Source: Gp13-AA77 sp035949375 (lineage in GTDB: Bacteria; Acidobacteriota; Terriglobia; UBA7540). Taken from it: 64,000 bases of DNA. This document shows, one piece after another, positions 26,475-36,014 of the stretch. The notes under the pieces were generated by a model, which ran no database searches, was not told where the DNA came from, and saw nothing but the letters and a program-made list of their open reading frames with translations. The stretch is from positions 56,047 to 120,046 of the forward strand of contig DASZIG010000103.1 of the NCBI GenBank assembly GCA_035949375.1. Reading direction: 5' to 3'. The translations under genes and the position numbers were made by a program. Within the stretch, counting starts at the first letter, position 1; every line of letters starts with the position of its first letter.

Positions 26475-29138
26475 TCAACCGTCCTCTCGCATGAGCACGA
26501 GCGGATTCACCATCAACGCGCGGCGCGCGGGCAGGACGCTTGCTATTGTAACCACTCCCGCGAGCGCGATGGGCGCTGCCAACCAGACCCACATAGCCGG
26601 CCAACCGCTACCTCGCGTGATTCCGCTCATCCATCGCGATAACGCCAGGGACGCAAGCAGCCCCGCCAGGGTGCCTGCGCAAGCAAGCCGTACTCCTTCT
26701 CCCAGCACCTGGCCGATAACGCGCCAGCGCTGTGCTCCGAGAGCAATGCGAATCGCCAACTCGCGGCGGCGCTGACGCGCAGCATCGTTCAAGGCGCCGA
26801 ATAGGCCGAGAACGCTGAGCAGGAGGGCCATCGTCGCCGAGACGCCCAGAATCAGGGTCGCGATCCGCAACGGCGCGAGCGACGTCTGATTGAGGTACGT
26901 CTCGAGCGTCCTTATGAGTAGGGGACTCGGGCCGCGCCCCGGCACTGCCTCGAGCCTGCGGCGCAGATCGGCCAACACTGGACCATTGACCTCGCGGACA
27001 TGGATCATCGCGCTCATCCGTGGGAGCGGGTCCTGCGACATCGGGAGATACAGCGCGGGCTCCGCACGCCGCTCGAAAGTTCCGAGCGCCTGCGAATGCA
27101 CAACCCCGATGATGCCGGTGCGGCGGCCTTGCTCGTCGATCACGGCGGCTCCAGCCGCGCTTCCACCAAAGTAGAGGTCAGCGGCCTCCTGATTGACGAT
27201 GCCGATCCGGCATTCCGTAGATTTCGTATGGCCCGTGAAATCCTGGCCCTCGATCAGCTTGCTTCCCACCGCGTCGAAATAGCCCGGCGACACCACATTG
27301 GTCTCGAGCTCGGCTTGAACCAACTCCGAGGCAGTGGCCGTGCGAAATCGCCCGTCAGCGATCCGTCGCGGCGAAGTATCTGCGTGTTCCGTGTAGTCGT
27401 AGTAGAGTGTAGGCCGATTTTTCCCGGACGCCTGCTCGGGCTTTCGCATGGCGACCACGCCGATGATCTCGACCGGACGGCCCTCGGGGTCTCGGAGGGT
27501 TCGACCGGTCGCGGATCCTCCGAACAGTTCTTTGGCCGCCTCTTCATTCACGATCGCGGCCCGGCACGTTCGCTCGGCAACTCCGAACATATGCCCCGCC
27601 TCAGGCGGAAGACGGAAAAGCTCGAGCGAGTCAGGCGTGATCCAATCGGTGTCGAGCGTGATGTCGCGAAGGGGCGACTGCGCCGGGTCAACGCGGAACG
27701 ACTGGCGTACAGGTTCACCTCCCGGCAATGTTCCGGCCCACTCGATCCCGGAGACCCCGGGCGCCGATTTCACCGCTGCCCCGGCTCGGCGGAAATACTC
27801 CAGGGCGACGCGGGGATCCGCTTGCGCAGTGGCAAAAACGGTATGCCCGAGCCGCTGGCCCGCGCTCGTGATGAGCGCACTGCGAAGACCGTCGAGCAGA
27901 AACGCCGTGAAGATCACGAGGACGCAGCAGCCCGCCATTTGTGCCGCCACCAGCCCGAGCCGCAGGCGCCGCAGGGCCCGCCCGCTCCCGGCCCGTCCTC
28001 CCTGAAGAACGTTCATCGGGCGCTTATGCGGAATTGCCACGGCCGGCAACAGACCGCACAGGATCGTGATTCCGACACACCCGACGGACGCTTTAACGAT
28101 GCTGAACAGGTCCGGCGCGAAGATCAGGTGCTGCGCATCCTGGTCGTAGAGGAGTGCGGGAACAAGATACGACGTCCAGAGAGCCAGCGGCGTGCCCAAT
28201 ACTCCGCCCGCAATCGACAGGACTACGCTGTCGACGAGCAGTTCGCGGGCGAGTTGCCGGCGGCTGGCCCCGAGCGCGACGCGCAGGCCGGTCTCATGGA
28301 AGCGCGTGAAGGCGCGCCCAACCATGAACAAGCCCACATTGACGCAGGCGACAAAGAACACCGCCCCGGCCGCGAACTCGAGTAGGGTGCCGACCCGCGA
28401 CAGGCCGGCCGCCGTTTCGGGCGTCATGCCGGTGTAGACCATCACACGCAGGTCGCCCGCGCGCTGTCCCGACTGTAACGCCGCCTGCGCCGCCGTTAGC
28501 GAAATGCCCCGGCCCAGCCGTGCAAGGACCCAGAGATTCCGGCTGGCATCGTCGGGCCCCGCCAAGGATTCCCCCTGCCAAGGCAACCAGACGTCAACCG
28601 GGCGATCGCGATAGATCCCTTCAAGCCAGTCCGGCGCAATGCCGCTGACGCGGGCGGCCACGCCGTTGATTTGAACCTGCTCACCGCGAACCTGGGCCGC
28701 CGCTCCGAAGTCGGCTTGCCACATGCGCCGGCTGATCACAACGCCTTGGTCGAGCGGTAGACCGAAGACGCCCGCGAGGTTCGACGTCACGGCGGCGATG
28801 GGCACGAAGGCCGTTTGGCCGGCCATCGTGACGGTCCCCGACGACACGCGCGCGGCGCCGAGCGATTGGAATAGGTCGTGCCGGGTTTCGGCGTACAGAT
28901 ACTGTTGCCTCGAGAGCGGCCCTGTTTCGCGATTCGCGTCTTGCCCGAATACCGAGACGAGCCGGTCGAGAGATTCGAGCGGAGACGAAGGTCTTGTCAG
29001 GCCCCGAACGAATCCATGAACGGAAACATAACCGGCGATACCGAGCGCAATCGTGAACAACAAGGCCAGGGTCAGCCCAGGCCTTCGTATGAAGCTTCTC
29101 GCGGAGTACCGGAGGTTAAGACGGAGGGTCGACAACAC
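26475..29138 (-). CDS. ADOP-type ABC transporter permease (second copy)
   Basis: 887 residues with the same double MacB/FtsX plan as the gene at 22385: MLSTLRLNLRYSARSFIRRPG and LALLFTIALGIAGYVSVHGFV at the N-terminus, FtsX helices at about 255-345 and 760-880, and an ending ARRALMVNPLVLMREDG. The N-terminal helix has lost the GANTAIF-type residues of the standard family and the FVRGLTRP segment replaces them, so it is a diverged member. The two copies are in the same direction, 1.6 kb apart, but differ clearly in sequence, so they are not a recent duplication. No ATPase gene is close. Confidence 0.9.
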   Translation of the reverse strand: MLSTLRLNLRYSARSFIRRPGLTLALLFTIALGIAGYVSVHGFVRGLTRPSSPLESLDRLVSVFGQDANRETGPLSRQQYLYAETRHDLFQSLGAARVSSGTVTMAGQTAFVPIAAVTSNLAGVFGLPLDQGVVISRRMWQADFGAAAQVRGEQVQINGVAARVSGIAPDWLEGIYRDRPVDVWLPWQGESLAGPDDASRNLWVLARLGRGISLTAAQAALQSGQRAGDLRVMVYTGMTPETAAGLSRVGTLLEFAAGAVFFVACVNVGLFMVGRAFTRFHETGLRVALGASRRQLARELLVDSVVLSIAGGVLGTPLALWTSYLVPALLYDQDAQHLIFAPDLFSIVKASVGCVGITILCGLLPAVAIPHKRPMNVLQGGRAGSGRALRRLRLGLVAAQMAGCCVLVIFTAFLLDGLRSALITSAGQRLGHTVFATAQADPRVALEYFRRAGAAVKSAPGVSGIEWAGTLPGGEPVRQSFRVDPAQSPLRDITLDTDWITPDSLELFRLPPEAGHMFGVAERTCRAAIVNEEAAKELFGGSATGRTLRDPEGRPVEIIGVVAMRKPEQASGKNRPTLYYDYTEHADTSPRRIADGRFRTATASELVQAELETNVVSPGYFDAVGSKLIEGQDFTGHTKSTECRIGIVNQEAADLYFGGSAAGAAVIDEQGRRTGIIGVVHSQALGTFERRAEPALYLPMSQDPLPRMSAMIHVREVNGPVLADLRRRLEAVPGRGPSPLLIRTLETYLNQTSLAPLRIATLILGVSATMALLLSVLGLFGALNDAARQRRRELAIRIALGAQRWRVIGQVLGEGVRLACAGTLAGLLASLALSRWMSGITRGSGWPAMWVWLAAPIALAGVVTIASVLPARRALMVNPLVLMREDG

Positions 29139-29272
29139 TTATTCTGACCTGCAACCGAAAGGCCGCTGACGGTGGGCGTCTTTTGCTGAGCTTTGCTCGT
29201 AATTCCCAAAGCCAGCGTTCGGTTCCGGCCCAGCCGCGTCCGGATATGGACGCCCGGGGCCGCGAACGTCCA

Positions 29273-30034
29273 TCAATCCTCCAGACGCACCGGCCGATTC
29301 TGCGGGTGACGGATGAAAGCCTCGGCGGCCCCACAGCCACACTCCATACCTCGAAACTTCTGCATCGGCTCGTGAAATGCGTCGTAGAACGAGGGAGGAT
29401 CCTGGCTGGTGTGGGCGAAGCAAGCCTGGCGCTTCTTCTCGACGAAGGCGGAGATGTCGACGTAGTGAGTGGGATGGAAATTCTGCGTCTGGTCGCCCAG
29501 GTCCACTTCCGTATAGTAGAGATCAAAGGCCTTGCCGCTACGCTCCCATGCGTCGTAGGTCAGCAATGAAGCGGCGCGATGGTCGCGGTGGGAGTCGATG
29601 GGCCAGGGAGCAAACACGATGTCCGGGTGCTCGGCCTCGAGCAGGCGGCGGAAGTCGTCATATCGTACGTTGATGATCTCGGTTTTGCCGTCGATCTGGC
29701 CGGCGAAAACCGGACGCGCGCCCAGGATGGCGCAGGCGCGTTGCGCCTCTGCCGTGCGGATGGCCGCCGCTTCAGTCTCCGTCTTCCCCTTGATGCCCGC
29801 TTCGCCGCGCGTCAGGTACACGGCGATCACTTCGTGGCCGAGACTCGAATAGAGCGCCATGGTGCCGCCGCAGCTCGACTCCGGGTCATCCGGGTGCGCG
29901 CCAACGATCGCGACCTTCAGTCTGTGGTCCGGCGCCCGGGCTTGTTCCTGAGCGCCTCCGACGAGCGGCAGTCCCAGGATGGCCCCGGCCGCGCGCCCTG
30001 AAGTCACGAGCATCTCTCTTCTGGTAGGCGCCAT
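29273..30034 (-). CDS. Tat-exported PIG-L family deacetylase
   Basis: 253 residues from the ATG at 30034, which opens a twin-arginine signal (TRREMLVTSGRAAGAILGL). The PIG-L fold follows: AIVGAHPDDPESSCGGTMALY with the metal-binding H-DD, VYLTRGEAGIKGK, the middle IDGKTEIINVRYDD and the HRDHRAAS metal site. It probably removes N-acetyl groups from a sugar in the periplasm. It starts 41 bp after the fucosidase stop and should share its transcript, which suggests joint processing of a fucosylated, acetylated glycan. Confidence 0.85.
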   Translation of the reverse strand: MAPTRREMLVTSGRAAGAILGLPLVGGAQEQARAPDHRLKVAIVGAHPDDPESSCGGTMALYSSLGHEVIAVYLTRGEAGIKGKTETEAAAIRTAEAQRACAILGARPVFAGQIDGKTEIINVRYDDFRRLLEAEHPDIVFAPWPIDSHRDHRAASLLTYDAWERSGKAFDLYYTEVDLGDQTQNFHPTHYVDISAFVEKKRQACFAHTSQDPPSFYDAFHEPMQKFRGMECGCGAAEAFIRHPQNRPVRLED

Positions 30035-30075
30035 GACGATTTGCCTTTGTGTCTGAGGCCCGGGCAGGGCGACCG

Positions 30076-31470
30076 TCATACCCCGTGCCGGGGCCGGTTC
30101 TTGCGCACGTAGTCGCTGTCCACCACCGGCTCGGAATCGCATTCCACCTGGATCACGGTGACGGGCTGCTCCGGCGCGGCCACGGGCAGACCCACAAAGC
30201 GCGCCGCGATGTCGTCCTGCAGGAACTTCACCGGCGTGCCGGAGGCTAGCAGTCGAGCCGAGACCACTTTGGAGCGCATGCCGCCGATGGCTACGACGAC
30301 GGGAGGATGTTCGAACGCCAGTGTCTCTGTCCCGAGCGTCTGCCCGGGCCAGAAGTGGACGTGGATGTAAAGCGTGTTGCCCTTGCGGGTGAAGTCCGCA
30401 TAAGGATGCCAGCCCGCATTACAGCGTTCGGCCGCGTAGATGCTGGCGCCATTGTGGCTCATCCATCGCCCGGTTTCGGTCAGGACGCGCACCGATTCCT
30501 CGGGCACCGACCCGTCGGGCTTCGGGCCGATATTCAGCAGGTAGTTGCCCGCGCCGTGCGAGCAGTCCGCGAGGTTCCGCACGATGGTCTTGGCGTTCTT
30601 CCAGGCGTCGTCGGACTTGTTGTAACCCCAACTGTCGTTCATGGTCATGCAGCTTTCCCAGCCGCGCCCCGCTTTGGCCGCCACAATTTCCTGCTCGGGC
30701 GTGGAGAAATCACCGGGAAGGCCGTTGCGGTCGTTGACAATGATGTCGGGCTGGAGCTTGAAAACCATCTCGTTCATTTCCTTTGAGCGCCACTGTTCGG
30801 CGTTGAGCGGCCAATCCACGTCATACCACAGCACGTCGATCTTGCCGTAGTTGGTCATGAGCTCGCGGACCAGGCCGTGGGTGTACTCAACGAAGCGAGC
30901 GCGCGCGGCGTCATCGGTGGCGCAACGGGCGCCGTCCGGGTGATGCCAATCCATCAGGGAGTAGTAGAATCCCACGCGCAAGCCTTCGCCGCGCACCGCC
31001 TCCACGAATTCAGCCACCAGGTCCCGCCCCGGACCCTGCTTGGGCGAGCAGTAGTTGGTGAGTTTGGTGTCCCAATGGCAGAAGCCTTCGTGATGCTTGG
31101 TGGTCATCACCATGTACTTCTGTCCGGCCTGCTTGGCGAGCCGCGCCCATGCCCGCGCGGCGTGGGGCTCGGGCTTGAAGACCTTCGCCAGGCCCTCGTA
31201 ATCGGCCACCGGGATGCCCTCTTTCTCCATGGCCCATTCGTGGTGCCCGATCACGCTGTAAAGGCCCCAGTGGATGAACATGCCGAAGGTGGCCTCATGC
31301 CACCATTGCATGCGCCGGTTGCGATCGGCGATGACGTCCGCCGGTTCCTGACTCTCCGCCTCCTGGGGACGGGCCCACAGGGTCGCGGCCGCGCCCACAG
31401 CATTCGCGGCCAGCGCCGTGCCCCCGATCAACCGCAAGGTGTCTCGACGCGAAATCGGATTTGTTTTCAT
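30076..31470 (-). CDS. Tat-exported GH29 alpha-L-fucosidase
   Basis: 464 residues. The twin-arginine signal is SRRDTLRLIGGTALAANAVG. The GH29 barrel shows WWHEATFGMFIHWGLYSV, YMVMTTKHHEGFCHWD, VGFYYSLMDWHHPDG, and the nucleophile strand IDVLWYDVDW (likely D217). NYLLNIGPKPDGSVPE is the typical end of the barrel, and a beta-sandwich domain makes up the last 110 residues. It hydrolyses terminal alpha-fucose. It sits between a BNR/sortilin-like protein (27 bp upstream) and a PIG-L deacetylase (41 bp downstream). Confidence 0.93.
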   Translation of the reverse strand: MKTNPISRRDTLRLIGGTALAANAVGAAATLWARPQEAESQEPADVIADRNRRMQWWHEATFGMFIHWGLYSVIGHHEWAMEKEGIPVADYEGLAKVFKPEPHAARAWARLAKQAGQKYMVMTTKHHEGFCHWDTKLTNYCSPKQGPGRDLVAEFVEAVRGEGLRVGFYYSLMDWHHPDGARCATDDAARARFVEYTHGLVRELMTNYGKIDVLWYDVDWPLNAEQWRSKEMNEMVFKLQPDIIVNDRNGLPGDFSTPEQEIVAAKAGRGWESCMTMNDSWGYNKSDDAWKNAKTIVRNLADCSHGAGNYLLNIGPKPDGSVPEESVRVLTETGRWMSHNGASIYAAERCNAGWHPYADFTRKGNTLYIHVHFWPGQTLGTETLAFEHPPVVVAIGGMRSKVVSARLLASGTPVKFLQDDIAARFVGLPVAAPEQPVTVIQVECDSEPVVDSDYVRKNRPRHGV

Positions 31471-31497
31471 CAGGCTTCCCTCCTCAAATGTGCGGTC

Positions 31498-34400
31498 CTA
31501 CTGCGCGCGGCAACCCGGATCGGCCTCGGCGGTCGCGGCCACGGGGAGCGCGGCCATTTTATGCTGCTCGAGCGTCTGGTTGAACGCCGTCACGTCCTTG
31601 CTGTTGAGTTCGCTCCAGGCGGTCAGGTCCCCGTCGAGCGCCTTGCAGGACTCTTGCACCGCGGCGCGAGCCGTCTCCGACGGACGCACGTCCGCGGTCC
31701 CGAGCGCTGTAGCCAGGCGCGCCAGGTCACGGTTCACCGGTCCGAGGCCGGGAGCGCTCCGCGTGCCGTTCTCGACCGTGATGATTTTCCTATCGATCGC
31801 GTTGGCGGCGTCGCTCACGTCCTTCGTCGGGCCACTGGCCGGCAGATTCTTCTCTCGTTCTGCGAGCGCCGCACGCAAGGCCGTGACCTCGTGAAATGCC
31901 GCGTAGCTTACGGCCATCCCGCCGTCGATCTTGCGTTCGAGATCGAGTTGGTCGGCGAGATCGGCGCCGGTCGCCTGCACGCGCGGGTCGAGCTTGACGG
32001 CCACGGTCTCACGCAGCGTCTGGCCGCCCGCCTTGAGCTCCACCACGTAGTTCCCGGGCGTCACCAGGGGACCCGGCGGCTGATGACGCGGCGTGGCCCC
32101 CGGAATCGCGTGGTCTGCCAGCGTGTACTCGGTGTAGTCGAGGAGCCCGCCGAAGTAGCCGTAGGGCAGCGGGGGCGGCGAAGGATAACGAAGGTCCCAG
32201 GTGAAGCGGTTCGTCCCGGCGGCCTTGGGCAGAACCTCTGGCGGCGCAAACCAGTACTCGGGCGCGTTAGCCGGAGGCATCTTGGGTTCAGTGGAGGCCG
32301 CGCTCGAAAACTGCCTCACCACTTTGCCCTGCTCGTCGGAAATCGTGAGCGTGATTTCGCCTTCGGGGACCGTTTTAAAATAATAGTTCAGGATGGCTCC
32401 GTCCGGCGGATTCTGGCCCGTGGGAGTCTCGATGGGCAGCGGCGTATCCTGATTGTTGTCCCACCGCACGCGCCACGCGGTCTCAGGGTGGAAGAGGAAC
32501 ACGCTCGAGCCGGCCACCTGTGCGTCGAACTGGCGCAAGGGTGTGAGGTCGTCGAGAATCCACAGCGCCCGTCCGTAGGTGGACGCCACCAGATCGTCTC
32601 CATGCACCGTCAGGTCGGTCACCGTGGCGGTGGGCAGATTCAGTTGCAGCGACTGCCAGTGGTCGCCGTCGTCGAACGATACAAAAACGCCCGTGGTGGT
32701 GCCGGCGTAGAGCAAGCCCTTCCGCCCCGGGTCCTCGCGCACCACTCGCACTCCTTCCGAAGCGGGCAGACCCTCCACGATCTTCTGCCAACTCCGGCCG
32801 TAGTCGTGTGTGCGGACGATGTCCGGTCCGGGCGGCGCCATGAAGCCTCCGCCCCCGAGGACGGCGTACGCCGTGCCGGCGCCGTGAGGGGACGCATCGA
32901 CCACGCTGACGGAGCCCGTGGGTCCCGGCCCCGGACTCGCGGGACTTGGCGGCGAGACATTGGTCCAGGCCGCGCCGCCGTCGCGCGTGAGCTGGATGTT
33001 TCCGTTGCTGGTGCCGGCCCACATCTCATCCGCCTGTACGGGCGACGGCGAGAAAGTGGTGATGGCCCCGAACCCGCCCGAGGACCCGGAACTGGGAGCG
33101 CCCTGCTTGTCCGCGGCAGGCTTGGGCTTCTCGGTCAGGTCGGGACTGATTTCCTGCCAGCTCATGCCGCCGTCGGTGGTCTTGAGCACGAACTGGGCGC
33201 AGAGGTACAGGGTGTGCGGATCCTGCGGTGAAAATGCCAGCGGCTCCATGCCGGCGCTCCGATACTTCTTCGAGCGCACGAACACGGTGGCGAATTGGCC
33301 GGTGGTCCTGTCAAATCGCAGGATGCTGCCGTACCAGCCTTCACTATAGACAATGTTGGGATTGAGCGGGTCCGCCGCAATGTAGGCTGCCTCGAATCCC
33401 GCAATCGGATACCAGTCGCGATCGCTGATCTCGCCGTAGTCGCTGCGGCTGGCCACGGCCGCCGTGCCGCTGTCCTGCTGCGCCGCGTAGGCGTGATACG
33501 GGAAAGCGTTGTCGGTCGAGATGTGATAGAACTGCCCCGTCGGCTGGTTGTACCACGAGCTCCAGGTGCGCCCGCCGTCGCGGCTGATGATGGCGCCCTG
33601 ATCCACGCCCAGGAGCATGCGGGCGGAATCCTGCGGATCGATCCACAAGACATGAAAGTCGTCGCCCGAGGGCGCGCCCACGTACGCCTCGAACGTGTGG
33701 CCGCCGTCCGTGGAGCGATAGAGAGATGTTTGGGCCGCATAGACGACATCCGCGTTCCCGGGATCGACGAAGATGCGGCTGAAGTATCCGTTGCCGACCA
33801 CGCGCGGATCGGTAGTTGAACGCTGCCAGGTGGCGCCGGCGTCATCGGAACGATAGAACCCCTGGTTGACGATGGCGTAAACGCGGCGGCCTTTGTTGCC
33901 CGGCGCCACCACCACGCCGATCCGCCCCAGGCGGCCGGACGGCAGTCCTTCGCCGCTGACGGGCTTCCACGTCGAGCCTTCGTCGGTGGATTTGTAGATA
34001 GCGGAGACTACCTGGGGCGGCTTTTCGCCGGGCTTGGGCACACGGAAGCCATGGGTCTCGAGTGCAGCATAGAGCACGCGACGGTTCCCCGGGTCAACGC
34101 ACATATCTACAACCCCGGTGACGTCATCCTTCGTGTCGAGCACCTTGTTCCAGGTCCGGCCGCCGTCCTTTGACTTGTACACACCGCGATCGGGTCCGGC
34201 GTGGAAGTCGCCGGTCGCACCCACAATCACGATGTTGGGATCGCGCGGATCGACGATCACCGCTTGAATGTAGCGGGTCTCTTTCAGGCCGATGTTGGTC
34301 CAGCTGGCGCCGCCGTCGGTGGATTTGTATACGCCATTGCCCGGCGTCTGTTCGCCGGTGCCGACGTAGATGATGTCGGGGTTCGAGGGCGCAAGGGCCA

Positions 34401-34704
34401 GCGCGCCGATCGACGCCACGTGTTCCTGGTCAAAGATCGGCTTCCAGACGTCGCCGCCATCCGTGGTCTTCCACACGCCGCCCCCGGGAGTTCCCATGTA
34501 GTAGACGTTGGGGTCGCCCGGCACGCCGGCCACGGCGGTCACGCGCCCGGCTCGAAACGGGCCGATCAGCCGCCAGCGCATCGCCGTGAAGACCTTGGTG
34601 TCAACCTGTTGCGCGCGTGTACTGGAAGGAAAGACCACGGCGCCCATGGAAATCAAGGCCAGGAAAAGGGGGCGATAAGCGAGCCGGCATTTTGAGAAGT
34701 TCAC
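31498..34704 (-). CDS. secreted BNR/sortilin-like beta-propeller protein
   Basis: About 1,068 residues if it starts at the GTG at 34704; an ATG at 34713 is in the same frame, but the promoter's -10 box overlaps it. A signal peptide (YRPLFLALISMGAVVFPSS) precedes about ten Asp-box/BNR repeats (KTTDGGDVWKP, KSTDGGASWTN, KSKDGGRTWNK, RSTDGGHTF), as in the VPS10/sortilin-like group often annotated as glycosyl hydrolase in Acidobacteria. Near residue 850 there is a beta-sandwich-like region with FTWDLRYPSPPPLPYGYFGG, then a helical C-terminus. No catalytic residues are established. It leads a likely operon with GH29 and PIG-L. Confidence 0.85.
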   Translation of the reverse strand: MNFSKCRLAYRPLFLALISMGAVVFPSSTRAQQVDTKVFTAMRWRLIGPFRAGRVTAVAGVPGDPNVYYMGTPGGGVWKTTDGGDVWKPIFDQEHVASIGALALAPSNPDIIYVGTGEQTPGNGVYKSTDGGASWTNIGLKETRYIQAVIVDPRDPNIVIVGATGDFHAGPDRGVYKSKDGGRTWNKVLDTKDDVTGVVDMCVDPGNRRVLYAALETHGFRVPKPGEKPPQVVSAIYKSTDEGSTWKPVSGEGLPSGRLGRIGVVVAPGNKGRRVYAIVNQGFYRSDDAGATWQRSTTDPRVVGNGYFSRIFVDPGNADVVYAAQTSLYRSTDGGHTFEAYVGAPSGDDFHVLWIDPQDSARMLLGVDQGAIISRDGGRTWSSWYNQPTGQFYHISTDNAFPYHAYAAQQDSGTAAVASRSDYGEISDRDWYPIAGFEAAYIAADPLNPNIVYSEGWYGSILRFDRTTGQFATVFVRSKKYRSAGMEPLAFSPQDPHTLYLCAQFVLKTTDGGMSWQEISPDLTEKPKPAADKQGAPSSGSSGGFGAITTFSPSPVQADEMWAGTSNGNIQLTRDGGAAWTNVSPPSPASPGPGPTGSVSVVDASPHGAGTAYAVLGGGGFMAPPGPDIVRTHDYGRSWQKIVEGLPASEGVRVVREDPGRKGLLYAGTTTGVFVSFDDGDHWQSLQLNLPTATVTDLTVHGDDLVASTYGRALWILDDLTPLRQFDAQVAGSSVFLFHPETAWRVRWDNNQDTPLPIETPTGQNPPDGAILNYYFKTVPEGEITLTISDEQGKVVRQFSSAASTEPKMPPANAPEYWFAPPEVLPKAAGTNRFTWDLRYPSPPPLPYGYFGGLLDYTEYTLADHAIPGATPRHQPPGPLVTPGNYVVELKAGGQTLRETVAVKLDPRVQATGADLADQLDLERKIDGGMAVSYAAFHEVTALRAALAEREKNLPASGPTKDVSDAANAIDRKIITVENGTRSAPGLGPVNRDLARLATALGTADVRPSETARAAVQESCKALDGDLTAWSELNSKDVTAFNQTLEQHKMAALPVAATAEADPGCRAQ

Positions 34705-34711
34705 GGCGCAC

Positions 34712-34740
34712 ATTATACCTCTATACGCCGACGCGCCAGA
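34712..34740 (-). promoter_or_regulatory. promoter of the BNR protein-fucosidase-PIG-L operon
   Basis: A perfect TATAAT (minus strand, 34712-34717) is followed by GTGCGCC and then the GTG at 34704. A weak -35 (TCTGGC-like) lies 17 bp upstream. The predicted start of transcription falls on or next to the GTG, so the message may be leaderless. Confidence 0.45.
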
Positions 34741-34915
34741 ACCGCCGATTGGAATGCGATTGGGGTCCGATTGGGATCAAGTAGAGTTGCGCAGGGTAGC
34801 GGCGGCTGCGGATGATCGACGCCGTCAGGCGGCGGAGCCGATCCGTCTCAGACTGCCTGAAGCCGCACTGCGGCGGGCGAGTGCGGGTTCGCTCGTAGTG
34901 GTGAAAGATAAAGAG

Positions 34916-34952
34916 CCAGCCGGACCGCCTCCCCAGGGGGCGGCCCGGCTGG
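34916..34952 (-). terminator. rho-independent terminator of the tol-pal operon
   Basis: CCAGCCGGACCGCC pairs with GGGCGGCCCGGCTGG around a TCCCCAGG loop, a stem of about 14 bp with one mismatch. On the minus strand it is followed by CTCTTTATCTTTC, a broken U-tract. It lies 42 bp after the pal stop. Confidence 0.7.
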
Positions 34953-34994
34953 TCGGGATCATGGGCCGGGCGCATGAAGGCCCCGGCCAGTGGT

Positions 34995-35786
34995 TTACTG
35001 CTGGGGCGCTGCTGCCGGTTGGCTTTCGGTGCCCCAAGCCGGTTTGGCGCTGCGGTTCTGCTGCCAGCATGCCTCGTTGTGGTCCGTGCAGACTGGCTTG
35101 TCCTTGCCGTAGGAGATCGTGCTGACGTTGTCTCCGGAAATTCCCGAATCGACCAGGAACTTCTTGGCAGCATCGGCACGGCGCTGACCCAGACCGAGGT
35201 TGTATTCCTCGCTGCCACGTTCGTCGCAATTGCCTTCGAACGTGAACTTGATATCCGGGTGCTGCTTGAGGAAGTCAGAATCCCCTTGCAGAGCCGTCTG
35301 CGCGTCGGGCCGGATGTCGGACTTGTCGAAGTCAAAGTACGCCGGCTTCATAGTCTGGTTGAAGAGATCCTGCTCGCTCGGCCCTGGCGGCGGAGGAGGA
35401 GGCGGAGGCGGCGGCGGAGGCGCAGTGACAGTCACGCGAGCCGTGCAGCTCGTGTTCCCGCCGGCCCCTGTAGCCGTCAAGGTGTAGGTAGTGGAGTCAT
35501 CCGGCGTCACCGATTGCGTGCCGGAAGCCTGAACTTTCCCGCCACCGGGTTCCAAATCCATATCCGTGGCGTTCTGCGACGACCAATTCAGGGTTGCCGA
35601 TTGACCCTTCTCGATTGTCGTGGGCTCGGCCGTCAAGGTGCACACCGGGGCTGCTGGGGGCGGCGGCGGTGGCGGTGGCGGCGGCGGTGCTACCACCTTC
35701 TTCTTAGGTGCGCAGGCGCCTAAGAGAAGAAGCATTCCCAGGACGCTGACGAGAAGCTCAACACTGCGGCGATTCCTTCCTCGCAT
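34995..35786 (-). CDS. pal: peptidoglycan-associated lipoprotein Pal with an inserted Ig-like domain
   Basis: 263 residues from the ATG at 35786 (AAGGAGG six bases upstream; an ATG just before it is too close). The lipobox is LLLLGAC (C25). Then come a run of eleven prolines, an Ig-like domain of about 75 residues (CTLTAEPTTIEKGQSATLNW, TYTLTATGAGG), a second run of about twelve prolines, and the OmpA/Pal domain: YFDFDKSDIRPDA, GNCDERGSEEYNLGLGQRRA with the peptidoglycan-binding D and R, and ISYGKDKPVC. Pal anchors the outer membrane to the wall and pairs with TolB. Standard Pal lacks the Ig-like part. It is the last gene of the tol-pal operon. Confidence 0.93.
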   Translation of the reverse strand: MRGRNRRSVELLVSVLGMLLLLGACAPKKKVVAPPPPPPPPPPPAAPVCTLTAEPTTIEKGQSATLNWSSQNATDMDLEPGGGKVQASGTQSVTPDDSTTYTLTATGAGGNTSCTARVTVTAPPPPPPPPPPPPGPSEQDLFNQTMKPAYFDFDKSDIRPDAQTALQGDSDFLKQHPDIKFTFEGNCDERGSEEYNLGLGQRRADAAKKFLVDSGISGDNVSTISYGKDKPVCTDHNEACWQQNRSAKPAWGTESQPAAAPQQ

Positions 35787-36014
35787 CATGATCCTCCTTG
35801 GCAGTAATCCACATTTGTCGCGATCCCGTGGGTCTTTCAAAGCCTTTTTCCAGTTCGCCTGGTCCGGCTGGCTTGATGCCCAGCCCGGCGTCCGGACGAA
35901 TTACGCCATCAAGAGTAAATATCTTAGCATCAAGCTTGCAGCCATGACAACCATGTGATTTTGGGGTCTGACCCCGGAAATCACTGTAATATCCACGGCG
36001 CGCGCGTCACGGCA

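Noticed and set aside
35390..35420. GGC/GGT runs (35390 and 35660) as microsatellites of independent interest
   Set aside because: They are the polyproline codons of Pal and are already explained by that gene.
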